A stretch of 64,000 nt of DNA from Kitasatospora sp. Root107 (GTDB lineage Bacteria > Actinomycetota > Actinomycetes > Streptomycetales > Streptomycetaceae). The stretch is from contig NZ_LMCT01000067.1 of NCBI RefSeq assembly GCF_001424875.1, positions 368,880 to 432,879 on the forward strand, given 5' to 3'. Positions 1 through 7,774 of this stretch are shown here, one piece after another. Position 1 is the first letter of the stretch, and each line of letters opens with the position of its first letter. The notes beneath the pieces were generated by a model. That model worked only from the letters and a program-made list of their open reading frames with translations, searched no databases and was not told the DNA's origin. Position numbers and translations under genes: made by a program.

Positions 1-505
1 AGAGCAGCACGACGGCGGTGTCCGGGCCGAGCCGGTCGGCCAACTGGTCGGCGGAGTCCAGCAGTTCGGTGCGCGCCGCGCCGCCGGAAAGCGAGCTGAC
101 GCCCTCGGCGATGTACAGGTCGGTCGGGAACGCGGCCCGCTCGGCCAGCACGGTGGACCGGCCGGGCCGCAGCCGGAGCGCGGCGGCCAGCACCTTGAAC
201 AGGTTGACCGAGGTGGTGTCACAGACCACCACCTGCCCGGCGGCGGCACCGAGCAGCGGCGCCACCCGCGCGCCGAGGGTGTGCGGCTTGGCGAACCAGC
301 CCGCCTCGTTCCAACTGCGGATCAGCTGCTGCCCCCACTCCTGCTCCACCACCTGCCGCACCCGCTCGGGCGTACGGGCCGGGAGCACGCCGAGCGAGTT
401 CCCGTCCAGGTAGATCAGGCCCTCGGGCAGCACGAACTCGGCGCGGAAGTGCGCCAGCGGGTCGGCGGCGTCGAGTGCGGCGCACTCCTCGCGCGTACGG
501 GTCAC
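1..505 (-). CDS. kynU: Kynureninase, C-terminus beyond the window
   Basis: PLP enzyme that splits kynurenine (or 3-hydroxykynurenine) into anthranilate (or its 3-hydroxy form) and alanine in tryptophan breakdown. About 168 N-terminal residues are visible. They carry the kynureninase hallmarks YLDGNSLG near residue 37 and DTTSVNLFK near residue 103, where the cofactor phosphate binds. The catalytic lysine lies in the part cut off. I place the start at a GTG whose GTGA overlaps the stop of the dioxygenase gene upstream, so the two are translationally coupled. The shifted minus-strand reading inside this stretch is a shadow. Confidence 0.93.
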   Translation of the reverse strand, partial: MTRTREECAALDAADPLAHFRAEFVLPEGLIYLDGNSLGVLPARTPERVRQVVEQEWGQQLIRSWNEAGWFAKPHTLGARVAPLLGAAAGQVVVCDTTSVNLFKVLAAALRLRPGRSTVLAERAAFPTDLYIAEGVSSLSGGAARTELLDSADQLADRLGPDTAVVLL

Positions 506-1335
506 AGCGAGTTCCTCACGTTCCACAGCTCGGGGAAGACGTCCTGGTCGGCGGACTCCTTGAGCCAGCTCAGGCCGCTGGAGCCGCCGGTGCCCGGCTT
601 GGCGCCCATCGAGCGCTTCACGGCCGAGTAGTGCCGCTGGCGCCAGCGGGTCACCCGCTCGGCGGTGTCCAGCAGCGATTCGCCGAGCCGGGCCAGGTCG
701 GCCAGCGCCGGGTCGGTGTAGACCTGCCGCCAGGCCGCCTCGACCTGCTCGGTCGGCCGGTAGCGGGCCGGGCCGCCGGTCACGTCCACGGTCAGCCCGC
801 GCCGGGAGAGCAGCGCCAGCACCTCGTCGTACAGGCTCGGGGTCTCCAGCGCGGCGACCAGCTCGGCGTGTACGGCGGGCACGCCCTGGTACATCGCCAG
901 CAGCCGCTCGCTCTTGTTGCCGAGCAGGAACTCCAGCCGCAGGAAGGCCGAGGACTGGAAGCCGCTGGCCTCGCCGAGCACCGGGCGGAAGGCGTTGAAC
1001 TCCAGCGGGGTCATGGTGGCCAGCAGGTCCCAGGAGTTCACCAGCACGTCCTGGGTGTGCTGCCCGCGCCGCAGGGCGGCCAGCGCGGAGGTCAGGTCGT
1101 CCTCGCGCAGGGCGTGCTGGGCGGTGGTCCAGTCGTGCCGCAGCAGGTCGAAGAGCAGCTCCATCACCTGGGTGCTGATGATGAACGACAGCTCGGCGTC
1201 CACCTTGCTGCGCGGGTGCTGGAGGCTGTGCAGCACGTCCAGCCGGACGTACTTGGCGTAGGGGGTGCCGACCTCGGGCTCGTCGGCCGGGCCGAAGCTG
1301 AGTTTGGGCGTACTGACCTCGGACTGACCCGGCAT
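502..1335 (-). CDS. kynA: Tryptophan 2,3-dioxygenase family protein
   Basis: Heme dioxygenase that opens the indole ring of L-tryptophan to N-formylkynurenine, the first step of the kynurenine route. It has 277 residues; the start is the ATG preceded by AGGAGG. Family blocks are clear: MTPLEFNAFRPVLGEASGFQ in the middle (substrate carboxylate site), WRQRH near the C-terminus (likely axial heme histidine) and GTGGSSG. The motif written FII(T/Q)HQ..EL in most members reads FIISTQVMEL here, so the distal active-site histidine is replaced by threonine. Coupled to kynU downstream; no formamidase gene is in view. It could be the normal actinobacterial form or a specialised relative. Confidence 0.88.
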   Translation of the reverse strand: MPGQSEVSTPKLSFGPADEPEVGTPYAKYVRLDVLHSLQHPRSKVDAELSFIISTQVMELLFDLLRHDWTTAQHALREDDLTSALAALRRGQHTQDVLVNSWDLLATMTPLEFNAFRPVLGEASGFQSSAFLRLEFLLGNKSERLLAMYQGVPAVHAELVAALETPSLYDEVLALLSRRGLTVDVTGGPARYRPTEQVEAAWRQVYTDPALADLARLGESLLDTAERVTRWRQRHYSAVKRSMGAKPGTGGSSGLSWLKESADQDVFPELWNVRNSL

Positions 1336-1489
1336 GGTTCCTCCTGTGCTCACCACCCGCCATCGGGCGGCCCCCATTGTGCGGCGGGCGGGCCGCCGGA
1401 TTGAATGGGCGACGGATGCGGGATCGGCCGGTCGGCTTTTCGGACGGAAGGTCTTTTCCGGTCCGGCCTACCGAACGGAAAGGACCGCC

Positions 1490-1924
1490 ATGGACGCCGT
1501 GGACCGACTGCTGCTGGCCGAACTGCAGGGTGATGCCAGGCTCTCCTACAACGAGCTCTCCCGCCGGGTCAGGCTCTCCTCCCCGGCCGTGGCCGAGCGG
1601 GTCCGGCGGCTGGAGGCCGACGGGGTGATCAGCGGCTACCACGCGCACGTCGACCCGGACCGGGCCGGGCTGAAGGTCACCGCCCTGGTGCAGATCCAGT
1701 GCTACGGGCCGCGCTGCGTGCTCCGCGACCCCGAGGTGGCGTCCTGGCCCGAGGTGCTCCAGCTGCACCGGGTCACCGGCGGGGCCTGCTGCGCGCTGCT
1801 GGTGGCGGTGGCCGGGATGGCCGAGTTCGAGCAGCTGATCGACCGGCTGGGGGGCTACGGGCAGCCGTCCAGCTCGATGATCCTCTCCAGCCCGGTGCCC
1901 TGGCGGCCGGTGCAGGTGCCCTGA
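1490..1924 (+). CDS. Lrp/AsnC family transcriptional regulator
   Basis: A 144-residue one-domain regulator. Residues 1-60 form the Lrp winged helix (MDAVDRLLLAELQGDARLSY, then LSRRVRLSSPAVAERVRRLE); the rest is the RAM/AsnC effector-binding domain (ALVQIQC..., HRVTGGACCALLVAV). An A/G-rich stretch precedes this ATG, whereas the longer open frame upstream lacks Lrp similarity. It is divergent from kynA, separated by about 150 bp that contains a GGAAGG/CCTTTCC-rich segment, so tryptophan-responsive control of kynA-kynU is the simplest inference. Confidence 0.9.
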   Translation: MDAVDRLLLAELQGDARLSYNELSRRVRLSSPAVAERVRRLEADGVISGYHAHVDPDRAGLKVTALVQIQCYGPRCVLRDPEVASWPEVLQLHRVTGGACCALLVAVAGMAEFEQLIDRLGGYGQPSSSMILSSPVPWRPVQVP

Positions 1925-1931
1925 CGGCGGG

Positions 1932-2555
1932 TCAGTACAGGCCCTGGACGGAGAGCTCGGCGAGCCCCGAGATGAAGAGCTCCACGCCCACCGCCGCGAG
2001 CAGCAGGCCGAGCAGCCGGGACATTACCTCCAGCAGGGTCTGGTGGCTGTGCCGAAGCGGCCGGGAGAGCACCAGGACGCAGATGCAGTTGACCGCCACC
2101 ACCCCCAGGTAGGCGCCCGCCAGCGTGGTCCGCCAGCCCCAGTCGTCCCGCTCCAGTGAGCCGACCATCAGCGCTGTCATCGCCAGCGGGCTGGCGATGT
2201 AGGGGAGCAGCAGTTCCCGGAGGCCCTCCAGCAGCTGGTTGGGCAGCTGGTCCGCGTACTCGTCGCCGCCCAGGTGGAGGCCGAGCACCAGTGCGACGGC
2301 GTAGATGAAGAAGATCACCCCGCCGGCCAGCTGGAGCGACCAGTCGTCGATGTGGAAGAAGTTGGTGAGGAAGGGCGCCGAGTACTCCACCGCGACACCG
2401 ACCACGGCCGCCAGCCCGGTGGCCACCAGGGTCAGCTGCACCAGCTCCTTGTGCGTGCGGGTGCGCGCCAGCCGGGCGAAGGCCAGCAGGACCTTGGGCG
2501 GTCCGACCACCGCGAACAGGATGACGAAGGTGCTGGGCAGGTCGAAGTCGTGCAT
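1932..2555 (-). CDS. MarC family (UPF0056) integral membrane protein
   Basis: A hydrophobic protein of about 207 residues with six likely membrane helices. MarC-like signatures are VVGPPKVLLAFARL near the N-terminus, GGVIFFIYAVALV in the third helix and SPLAMTALM after the central loop. The transported substrate of the family is unknown. Two in-frame ATGs lie 12 bp apart; I prefer the second because GGGAG precedes it, although the spacing is short. It is tail-to-tail with the Lrp-type gene (8 bp between stops) and appears unrelated to it. Confidence 0.75.
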   Translation of the reverse strand: MHDFDLPSTFVILFAVVGPPKVLLAFARLARTRTHKELVQLTLVATGLAAVVGVAVEYSAPFLTNFFHIDDWSLQLAGGVIFFIYAVALVLGLHLGGDEYADQLPNQLLEGLRELLLPYIASPLAMTALMVGSLERDDWGWRTTLAGAYLGVVAVNCICVLVLSRPLRHSHQTLLEVMSRLLGLLLAAVGVELFISGLAELSVQGLY

Positions 2556-2620
2556 GGCTCCCAGCATGCGTCAGCGGGGGCACGCACCCGTGGCGCCGCG
2601 CCCCTAACCGACGGAGGGTC

Positions 2621-3019
2621 CTAGCCGATCACGGCCTGCGCGTCGATCTCCACCAGCATCGCCTCGTGCGGCAGCTCCACGAAGATCGTGGTCCGGCACG
2701 GCTTCACGCCGCCCTGCACGTGCGTGTCGATGAACTCGCCGTAGACCTCGTTCATCAGCGCGAAGTCCGCCCGCTTGGTCAGGTAGACCCGGAACATCAC
2801 CACGTCCTCGACCGTGGCGCCGCCCGCCTCCAGCACCGCCTGGACGTTCTCCAGGGTGCGCAGGGTCTGCGCCTTCACGTCACCCGGGTAGAGGTACTCC
2901 GAGGTCGCCGGATCCTGCGGCCCCTGGCCGGAGACCTGGAGGATCGGGCCCTTGCGGACCCCCTGCGAGAACACCCAGGCGGGCGCGGGGGCGTCGTTGG
3001 TACGGACTTCGGTCTTCAT
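2621..3019 (-). CDS. RidA family enamine/imine deaminase
   Basis: A 132-residue YjgF/YER057c/UK114 protein. These trimeric cytosolic enzymes hydrolyse reactive enamines and imines released by PLP ammonia-lyases, giving 2-oxo acids and ammonia. Recognisable blocks are ILQVSGQGPQDPAT, the helix AQTLRTLENVQAVLEAGGAT and the active-site arginine in PCRTTIFVELP, followed by VEIDAQAV. Its ATG overlaps the IclR stop (ATGA), so it is last in a kinase-IclR-RidA operon. The divergent operon starts with a PLP ammonia-lyase that would release just such an intermediate. Confidence 0.93.
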   Translation of the reverse strand: MKTEVRTNDAPAPAWVFSQGVRKGPILQVSGQGPQDPATSEYLYPGDVKAQTLRTLENVQAVLEAGGATVEDVVMFRVYLTKRADFALMNEVYGEFIDTHVQGGVKPCRTTIFVELPHEAMLVEIDAQAVIG

Positions 3020-3786
3020 ACTTCCCGTCCTAGGGCAGTGGGATCGGTCCAGCCGCAGTCGGCGGAGATCGCGGCGGTGGTGGCCCGGAGCCGCGGCAGC
3101 AGCGCCAGGACCTGGTCGTACGGCAGCAGCATGTCCGGCACCGAGACCGAGGCGGCCGCGACCACCCGGCCGGTGGCGTCCCGGACCGGCGCGGCCACGC
3201 AGTTGATGAACGACTCGTGCTCGGCGTGGTCCTGCGCCCACCCCTGCGCGGCCACGGTGTCCAGCTCGGCCAGCAGGGCGGCCGGGGTGGTCAGGGTGTG
3301 CGCGGTGTACGGGGTGAACTCCAGCCCCTCGGCGATCCCCCGGCGCTCGGACGGCGGCAGATCGGCGAGCAGCACCTTGGCCACCGCCGCGCAGTGCAGC
3401 GCGGCCCGCAGGCCGATCCGGGAGTACATCCTGACGGGGTGTCGGGAGTCGTACTTGTCGATGTAGACCACCTCGCCGCCCTCGTACGCCGCCAGGTGCA
3501 CGGTCTGGCCGGTGGCCGCGTTCAGCTCGCGCAGGTGCGGGGCGGCGACGGTGCGGATGCCGCGCTGCTCCAGCGCCTGCCCGGCCAGCGCGAACAGCTG
3601 AGGCCCGAGCCGGTAGCGGTGGGCGGCGTCGCGCTGGACGATCCGCTCCTCCTCCATCGGGCGGAGCAGCCGCAGCGCGGTGCTCTTGTGCACGTCCAGC
3701 ACGGCCGCCAGCTGCTCCAGGCTGCGCTCGCCCTCGCCGAGCTCGGCCAGCAGGCGCATCGCGCGGGCGACGGTGGAGCTGCTCAT
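3016..3786 (-). CDS. IclR family transcriptional regulator
   Basis: A 256-residue IclR-type regulator. Residues 1-65 are the winged helix (STVARAMRLLAELGEGERSL, then LAAVLDVHKSTALRLLRPM) and about 80-250 the GAF-like effector domain (YIDKYDSRHPVRMYSRIGLR, LHCAAVAKVLLADLP, SFINCVAAPVRD). Members usually bind small acids of the pathway they control. It is overlap-coupled both to the upstream kinase and to downstream ridA. The inverted repeat at 4876-4902 in the divergent promoter is its most likely operator, which would make it the local, substrate-responsive repressor of both operons. Confidence 0.94.
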   Translation of the reverse strand: MSSSTVARAMRLLAELGEGERSLEQLAAVLDVHKSTALRLLRPMEEERIVQRDAAHRYRLGPQLFALAGQALEQRGIRTVAAPHLRELNAATGQTVHLAAYEGGEVVYIDKYDSRHPVRMYSRIGLRAALHCAAVAKVLLADLPPSERRGIAEGLEFTPYTAHTLTTPAALLAELDTVAAQGWAQDHAEHESFINCVAAPVRDATGRVVAAASVSVPDMLLPYDQVLALLPRLRATTAAISADCGWTDPTALGREV

Positions 3787-4802
3787 GCCGGGGCCGTCCG
3801 GAAGCCGTCCGAGTCGACCTCGGTGCCGGCCCAGCCCGCCTCGTCGGCGGCCAGCAGTGCGTCGATCACGGTGGCGGGCGGCAGCACGCCCAGGTCGCCC
3901 CGGACGGTGAGTGCGGCGGCGGCGGACAGGTGGCCGAGCCGGAGCCGCTGACGCTCCGGCAGCTCCCGCAGGGTGCCGGCGAGATAGCCCGCCGCGAAGG
4001 CGTCACCCGCGCCGGTCGGCTCCACCACCGAGACCCGCAGGGCGGGCTCGGCGACGGTCGAGCCGTCCTGGGCGATCGAGGTGGAGCGGTGCCCGTCGTC
4101 CTTGAGCACGATCACGCCGGGCCGGGGGAGCAGCTTGCGCAGCCCCGCCGGGTCGTCGGTGCCGAGCACCTCGCGGGCCTCGTCGGCGCCGAGCAGCACG
4201 ATGGTGGCGGCGTTCATCAGGAAGCGCAGGGCCTGCCGGTCCCGCCCGGCCCAGAGTGCGGGGCGCCAGTTCAGGTCGAAGCTGACGGTGCGTCCGGGGG
4301 CGCCGAGCAGGGTGCGCACCAGGCGGTGGCAGCTGTCCGAGAGGGCAGGCGTGATGCCGGTCAGGTGGATCAGTGGGGCGGCGGCCAGCAGCGGGGCGGC
4401 CTTGGGCTCGGCGAGCAGTTCGGGGCCCATCGCGGAGGCGGCCGAACCGCGCCGGTAGTAGTGCATCCGGCTGCGCCCGGCGCCCAGGTCGTACGGGTGG
4501 TCCAGGCCCGCGCCGGTCTCCTTGACGTACAGGCCGGTCGGCCGGGAGGGGTCGGCGGTGACGGCGGAGGTGTCCACGCCGTGCGCGGCGATCCGCTCGA
4601 CCAGGTGGCGCCCGAAGCCGTCGGCGCCGACCCGGCTGACCCAGGCGGCGGGCACGCCGAGCGCGGCCAGACCGCAGGCGACGTTGGACTCGGCGCCGCC
4701 GAAACTGCGGCGGAAGCCGTCGGCGTGCTCCAGCGGTCCCGGGCTCTCGGGGATCAGCACGGTCATCGACTCACCGAGGCAGACGGCGGGCGGGAGTGTC
4801 AC
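3783..4802 (-). CDS. kdgK: PfkB family kinase, probable 2-keto-3-deoxygluconate kinase
   Basis: A ribokinase-fold sugar-acid kinase of 339 residues. I set the start at the GTG before CLGESMTVLIPE, with GAGAGG eight bases upstream; the longer open frame runs over the opposite-strand gene and is an artefact. Substrate-binding blocks are SFGGAESNVACGLAALG and the KDG-kinase-like YYRRGSAASAM; the C-terminal PfkB signature EPTGAGDAFAAGYL carries the catalytic aspartate. It would phosphorylate KDG at O6 to give KDPG, the substrate of the aldolase at the end of the divergent operon. A related sugar-acid substrate cannot be excluded. Confidence 0.88.
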   Translation of the reverse strand: MTLPPAVCLGESMTVLIPESPGPLEHADGFRRSFGGAESNVACGLAALGVPAAWVSRVGADGFGRHLVERIAAHGVDTSAVTADPSRPTGLYVKETGAGLDHPYDLGAGRSRMHYYRRGSAASAMGPELLAEPKAAPLLAAAPLIHLTGITPALSDSCHRLVRTLLGAPGRTVSFDLNWRPALWAGRDRQALRFLMNAATIVLLGADEAREVLGTDDPAGLRKLLPRPGVIVLKDDGHRSTSIAQDGSTVAEPALRVSVVEPTGAGDAFAAGYLAGTLRELPERQRLRLGHLSAAAALTVRGDLGVLPPATVIDALLAADEAGWAGTEVDSDGFRTAPA

Positions 4803-4828
4803 TCGTGGCCTCTCGATCGGCGGGTCCG

Positions 4829-4858
4829 TTGACCAGTGGTCTGGACCTGATGTTAGAT
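4829..4858 (+). promoter_or_regulatory. Promoter with a DasR-like (dre) site between -35 and -10
   Basis: TTGACC (4829-4834) and TTAGAT (4853-4858) are 18 bp apart, a good vegetative-type promoter for the ammonia-lyase operon. Exactly between them, 4835-4850 reads AGTGGTCTGGACCTGA, matching the published DasR consensus A(C/G)TGGTCTAGACCA(C/G)T at 13 of 16 positions and keeping the GGTC-N2-GACC core. DasR is the GntR-type repressor of chitin and N-acetylglucosamine genes in Streptomyces. A second inverted repeat, CCTGAT-N5-ATCAGG, covers 4846-4862. Confidence 0.65.
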
Positions 4859-4875
4859 CAGGCTCGGCAGATATC

Positions 4876-4902
4876 GCAACGACCGTTGCACATAACGCAA
4901 CG
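4876..4902. promoter_or_regulatory. Probable IclR operator
   Basis: GCAAC (4876-4880) and GTTGC (4885-4889) form an inverted repeat with a 4-bp spacer, and a third GCAAC half-site lies at 4897-4901. The cluster sits just downstream of the predicted transcription start and upstream of the GTG start at 4917, where a bound repressor would block transcription. Assignment to the neighbouring IclR protein is inferred from position. Confidence 0.5.
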
Positions 4903-4916
4903 AGGGACGGTGGGCC

Positions 4917-6176
4917 GTGGTGGAGCTGATGGACCGTGGACGGCTGGCGGAGCTGGCGGACGAGCGGCTGGACTGGCGGTTCAAGGCCGTCCCGGCCGAG
5001 GCCTGGGGCCTGACCGTCGCCGAGTACCTGGCCGGAGCGCCGACCCTCGACGACCTCGGCACCCCGCTGGTCACGCTGGACGCGGGCGCGCTCGACCACA
5101 ACCTCGCCACCATGGCGGCGTACTGCGCCAAGGGGGCCGTCGGCCTCGCCCCGCACGGCAAGACCACCATGGCCCCGGTGCTGTGGCAGCGTCAGCTGGA
5201 CGCCGGAGCGGATGCCATCACGCTGGCCAACCTCCCGCAGATCCGGGTCGGCCGGGCCTTCGGCCTGCGCCGCATCCACCTGGCCAACGCGCTGCTCGAC
5301 CCGGCCGGCCTGCGCTGGCTCTCCGCCGAGCTGGCCGCCGACCCGGAGTTCCGGTTCTCCTGCTGGGTGGACTCGGTGCGTTCGGTCGAGCTGATGGCCG
5401 AGGCCCTGCGCGGCGCCCCGGCCCCGGTCGACGTCTGCGTCGAGCTCGGCGCCCCCGGCGGCCGGACGGGCTGCCGCACGGTGGACGAGGCGGTCGAGGT
5501 GGGCCGCGCGGTGGCCGCCGCGGGCGAACTGCGCCTGGTCGGCGTGAGCGGCTACGAAGGTGCACTGGCGCACGACGCGAGCGCAGACTCGCTCGGCACG
5601 GTGGCCGGGTACCTGCGCGAACTCGGCCGCCTCTACCGGCTGTTGGACCGGCTCTTCGACCCGTCCGCCGAACAGATCTGGGTCACCGCCGGTGGCAGCG
5701 CCTACTTCGACACCGTGCTCGAGGAGCTGGGCGCCGTGGTCGAGGGCCGGGGGCGGCTGGTGCTCCGCTCCGGCGCCTACCTCGCGCACGACGACGGCTT
5801 CTACCGAGGCATCTCGCCGCTGGCCAGGGGCGGCGGCGAGGGCTTCAGGTCCGCCCTGCACGGCTGGCTGCGGGTGGTGTCCCGTCCCGAGCCCGGGCTC
5901 GCCCTGCTGGACGGCGGCAAGCGCGACCTGTCCTTCGACGAAGGCATGCCGGAGCCGCAACTGGTGCGCGGAAGAGGCCCGTTGGGCGGCCGGATCACCG
6001 CGCTGAACGACCAGCACGCCTTCCTCCGGGAGAGCGACGTGCAGGTCGGCGAGGTGGTCCGGGTCGGCCTCTCGCACCCGTGCACGGTCTTCGACAAGTG
6101 GTCGCTGCTGCCGGTGCTGGACTCCGCCGACGCCGAACTCCCGCGCGTGGTCGAGCTGGTGCGGACCTACTTCTGA
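4917..6176 (+). CDS. PLP-dependent ammonia-lyase, DSD1/alanine-racemase fold; possible D-glucosaminate dehydratase
   Basis: A fold-type III PLP enzyme of 419 residues in the D-serine dehydratase/D-threonine aldolase-like family. The N-terminal barrel carries the PLP lysine in APHGKTTMAP (about residue 80), followed by ITLANLPQIRVGRAFGLRR; the C-terminal domain has LSHPCTVFDKW, whose His and Cys match the zinc ligands of DSD1-type dehydratases. Such enzymes remove water and then ammonia from beta-hydroxy D-amino acids. The operon adds a D-acylase and a KDPG aldolase, with a sugar-acid kinase divergent. I therefore infer D-glucosaminate as substrate and KDG as product; D-serine or D-threonine are the alternatives. 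Confidence 0.82.
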   Translation: MVELMDRGRLAELADERLDWRFKAVPAEAWGLTVAEYLAGAPTLDDLGTPLVTLDAGALDHNLATMAAYCAKGAVGLAPHGKTTMAPVLWQRQLDAGADAITLANLPQIRVGRAFGLRRIHLANALLDPAGLRWLSAELAADPEFRFSCWVDSVRSVELMAEALRGAPAPVDVCVELGAPGGRTGCRTVDEAVEVGRAVAAAGELRLVGVSGYEGALAHDASADSLGTVAGYLRELGRLYRLLDRLFDPSAEQIWVTAGGSAYFDTVLEELGAVVEGRGRLVLRSGAYLAHDDGFYRGISPLARGGGEGFRSALHGWLRVVSRPEPGLALLDGGKRDLSFDEGMPEPQLVRGRGPLGGRITALNDQHAFLRESDVQVGEVVRVGLSHPCTVFDKWSLLPVLDSADAELPRVVELVRTYF

Positions 6177-7774
6177 TGGCGGCCGACCTGCTGATCAAGG
6201 GCGCCTGGGTGATCGACGGCACCGGCGCGCCCCGCCGCCGGGCCGACATCGCGGTCGAGGACGGCGTGATCGTCTCCGACGCGGCCACCGCCGACCGGGT
6301 GATCGACGCCGAAGGGCTGGTGCTCGCGCCCGGGTTCATCGACATGCACGCCCACTCCGACCTGGCCGTGCTCACCGAGCCCGAACACCTGGCCAAGATC
6401 AGCCAGGGCGTCACCTGCGAGGTGCTCGGGCAGGACGGCCTCTCCTACGCCCCGGTGGACGACCGGACGCTGGCCGCGCTGCGCCGCCAACTCGCGGGCT
6501 GGAACGGCGATCCGGCCGGATTCGACTGGGACTGGCGCGGCGTCGGCGAGTACCTGGACCGGCTGGACCGCTCCCACCTCGCCGCAAACGCCTGCTACCT
6601 GGTCCCGCACGGCACCCTGCGCGCCCTGGTGGTCGGCTGGGACGACCGCCCAGCCACACCGCAACAGCTGGACCGGATGCGGGAGTTGCTCGACCAGGGC
6701 CTCTCCGAGGGCGCGGTCGGGATGTCCACCGGACTGACCTACACCCCCGGCATGTACGCCGACTCCGCCGAACTGGCCGCGCTCTGTGAGGTGGTGGCCG
6801 CCCGGGGCGGCTACCACTGCCCGCACACCCGCTCGTACGGGGCGGGCGCGCTGGCCGCGTACGCGGAGGTGATCGAGCTGTCCCGGCAGACCGGCTGCGG
6901 GCTCCATCTCACCCACGCCACCATGAACTTCGGGGTGAACGAAGGCCGGGCGGGCGAGTTCCTGGCCCTGGTCGACGCGGCCCTCGCCGGGGGAGTGGAC
7001 CTCACCCTGGACAGTTACCCCTACCTGCCGGGGTCGACCACGCTGGCCGCGCTGCTGCCGTCCTGGGCCACCGAGGGCGGCCCGGCCGCCACGCTGGCCC
7101 GGCTGCTGGAGCCGCCCGCCCGGGAGGCGATCCGGGTCGCGGTGGAGGAGACCGGCAGCGACGGCTGCCACGGCGTGGTGGCCGACTGGCGGACGGTGCA
7201 GATCTCCGGCGTGCGCAACCCCGACCTCGCCGATACGGTCGGCCTGACGGTGCAGCAGATCGCCGACCGCTGGGGGAGCACCGGCACCGCCGCCTTCCTG
7301 GAGCTGCTGGTCCGCGACGAGCTGGCCACCGGCATCCTCCAGCACGTCGGCCACGAGCAGAACGTCCGGGAGATCATGCAACACCCCGCGCACTGCGTGG
7401 GCAGCGACGGCCTGCTGGCCGGCGCCCGCCCGCACCCCCGGGCCTGGGGCACCTTCCCGCGCTGTCTCGGCCACTACGCCCGGGAGTTGGGCGTACTGAC
7501 GCTGGAGCAGACGGTGGCCAGGATGACCGGCCGCCCGGCCCGGCGGCTCGGCCTGACCAGACGTGGACTGATCCGGGACGGCTATGCGGCCGACCTGGTG
7601 CTGTTCGACCCGGCGACGGTGCGGGACACCGCGACCTTCGAGCAGCCCAGGCAGCAGGCCGAGGGCATCCCCTGGGTCTGGGTCGGCGGGGTCGGCGTGA
7701 TCGAGGACGGCAAGGCAACCGGCGCCCGCCCAGGACGGGCACTGCGGCGACAGGCAGACGGAGGAGTGCGTTGA
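6176..7774 (+). CDS. N-acyl-D-amino acid deacylase family amidohydrolase; possible N-acetyl-D-glucosaminate deacetylase
   Basis: A 532-residue D-aminoacylase-type metal-dependent amidohydrolase. The beta-rich N-terminal lobe leads to the metal motif DMHAHSD (about residues 56-62). Further barrel signatures are AVGMSTGLTYTPGMYADSAE, HLTHATMNFG and the late metal aspartate in CVGSDGL; ADLVLFDP marks the closing beta lobe. Its ATG overlaps the lyase stop (TGATG). The family removes acyl groups from D-amino acids, and D-glucosaminate is itself a 2-amino acid of D configuration. In this operon it would deacetylate N-acetyl-D-glucosaminate for the lyase upstream. Confidence 0.87.
   Translation: MAADLLIKGAWVIDGTGAPRRRADIAVEDGVIVSDAATADRVIDAEGLVLAPGFIDMHAHSDLAVLTEPEHLAKISQGVTCEVLGQDGLSYAPVDDRTLAALRRQLAGWNGDPAGFDWDWRGVGEYLDRLDRSHLAANACYLVPHGTLRALVVGWDDRPATPQQLDRMRELLDQGLSEGAVGMSTGLTYTPGMYADSAELAALCEVVAARGGYHCPHTRSYGAGALAAYAEVIELSRQTGCGLHLTHATMNFGVNEGRAGEFLALVDAALAGGVDLTLDSYPYLPGSTTLAALLPSWATEGGPAATLARLLEPPAREAIRVAVEETGSDGCHGVVADWRTVQISGVRNPDLADTVGLTVQQIADRWGSTGTAAFLELLVRDELATGILQHVGHEQNVREIMQHPAHCVGSDGLLAGARPHPRAWGTFPRCLGHYARELGVLTLEQTVARMTGRPARRLGLTRRGLIRDGYAADLVLFDPATVRDTATFEQPRQQAEGIPWVWVGGVGVIEDGKATGARPGRALRRQADGGVR

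Noticed and set aside
3820..6077. Minus-strand open frame that continues the kinase gene far upstream across the ammonia-lyase gene
   Set aside because: Similarity to PfkB kinases begins only after the GTG at 4802; the upstream part is antisense to a well-supported gene and low in complexity.
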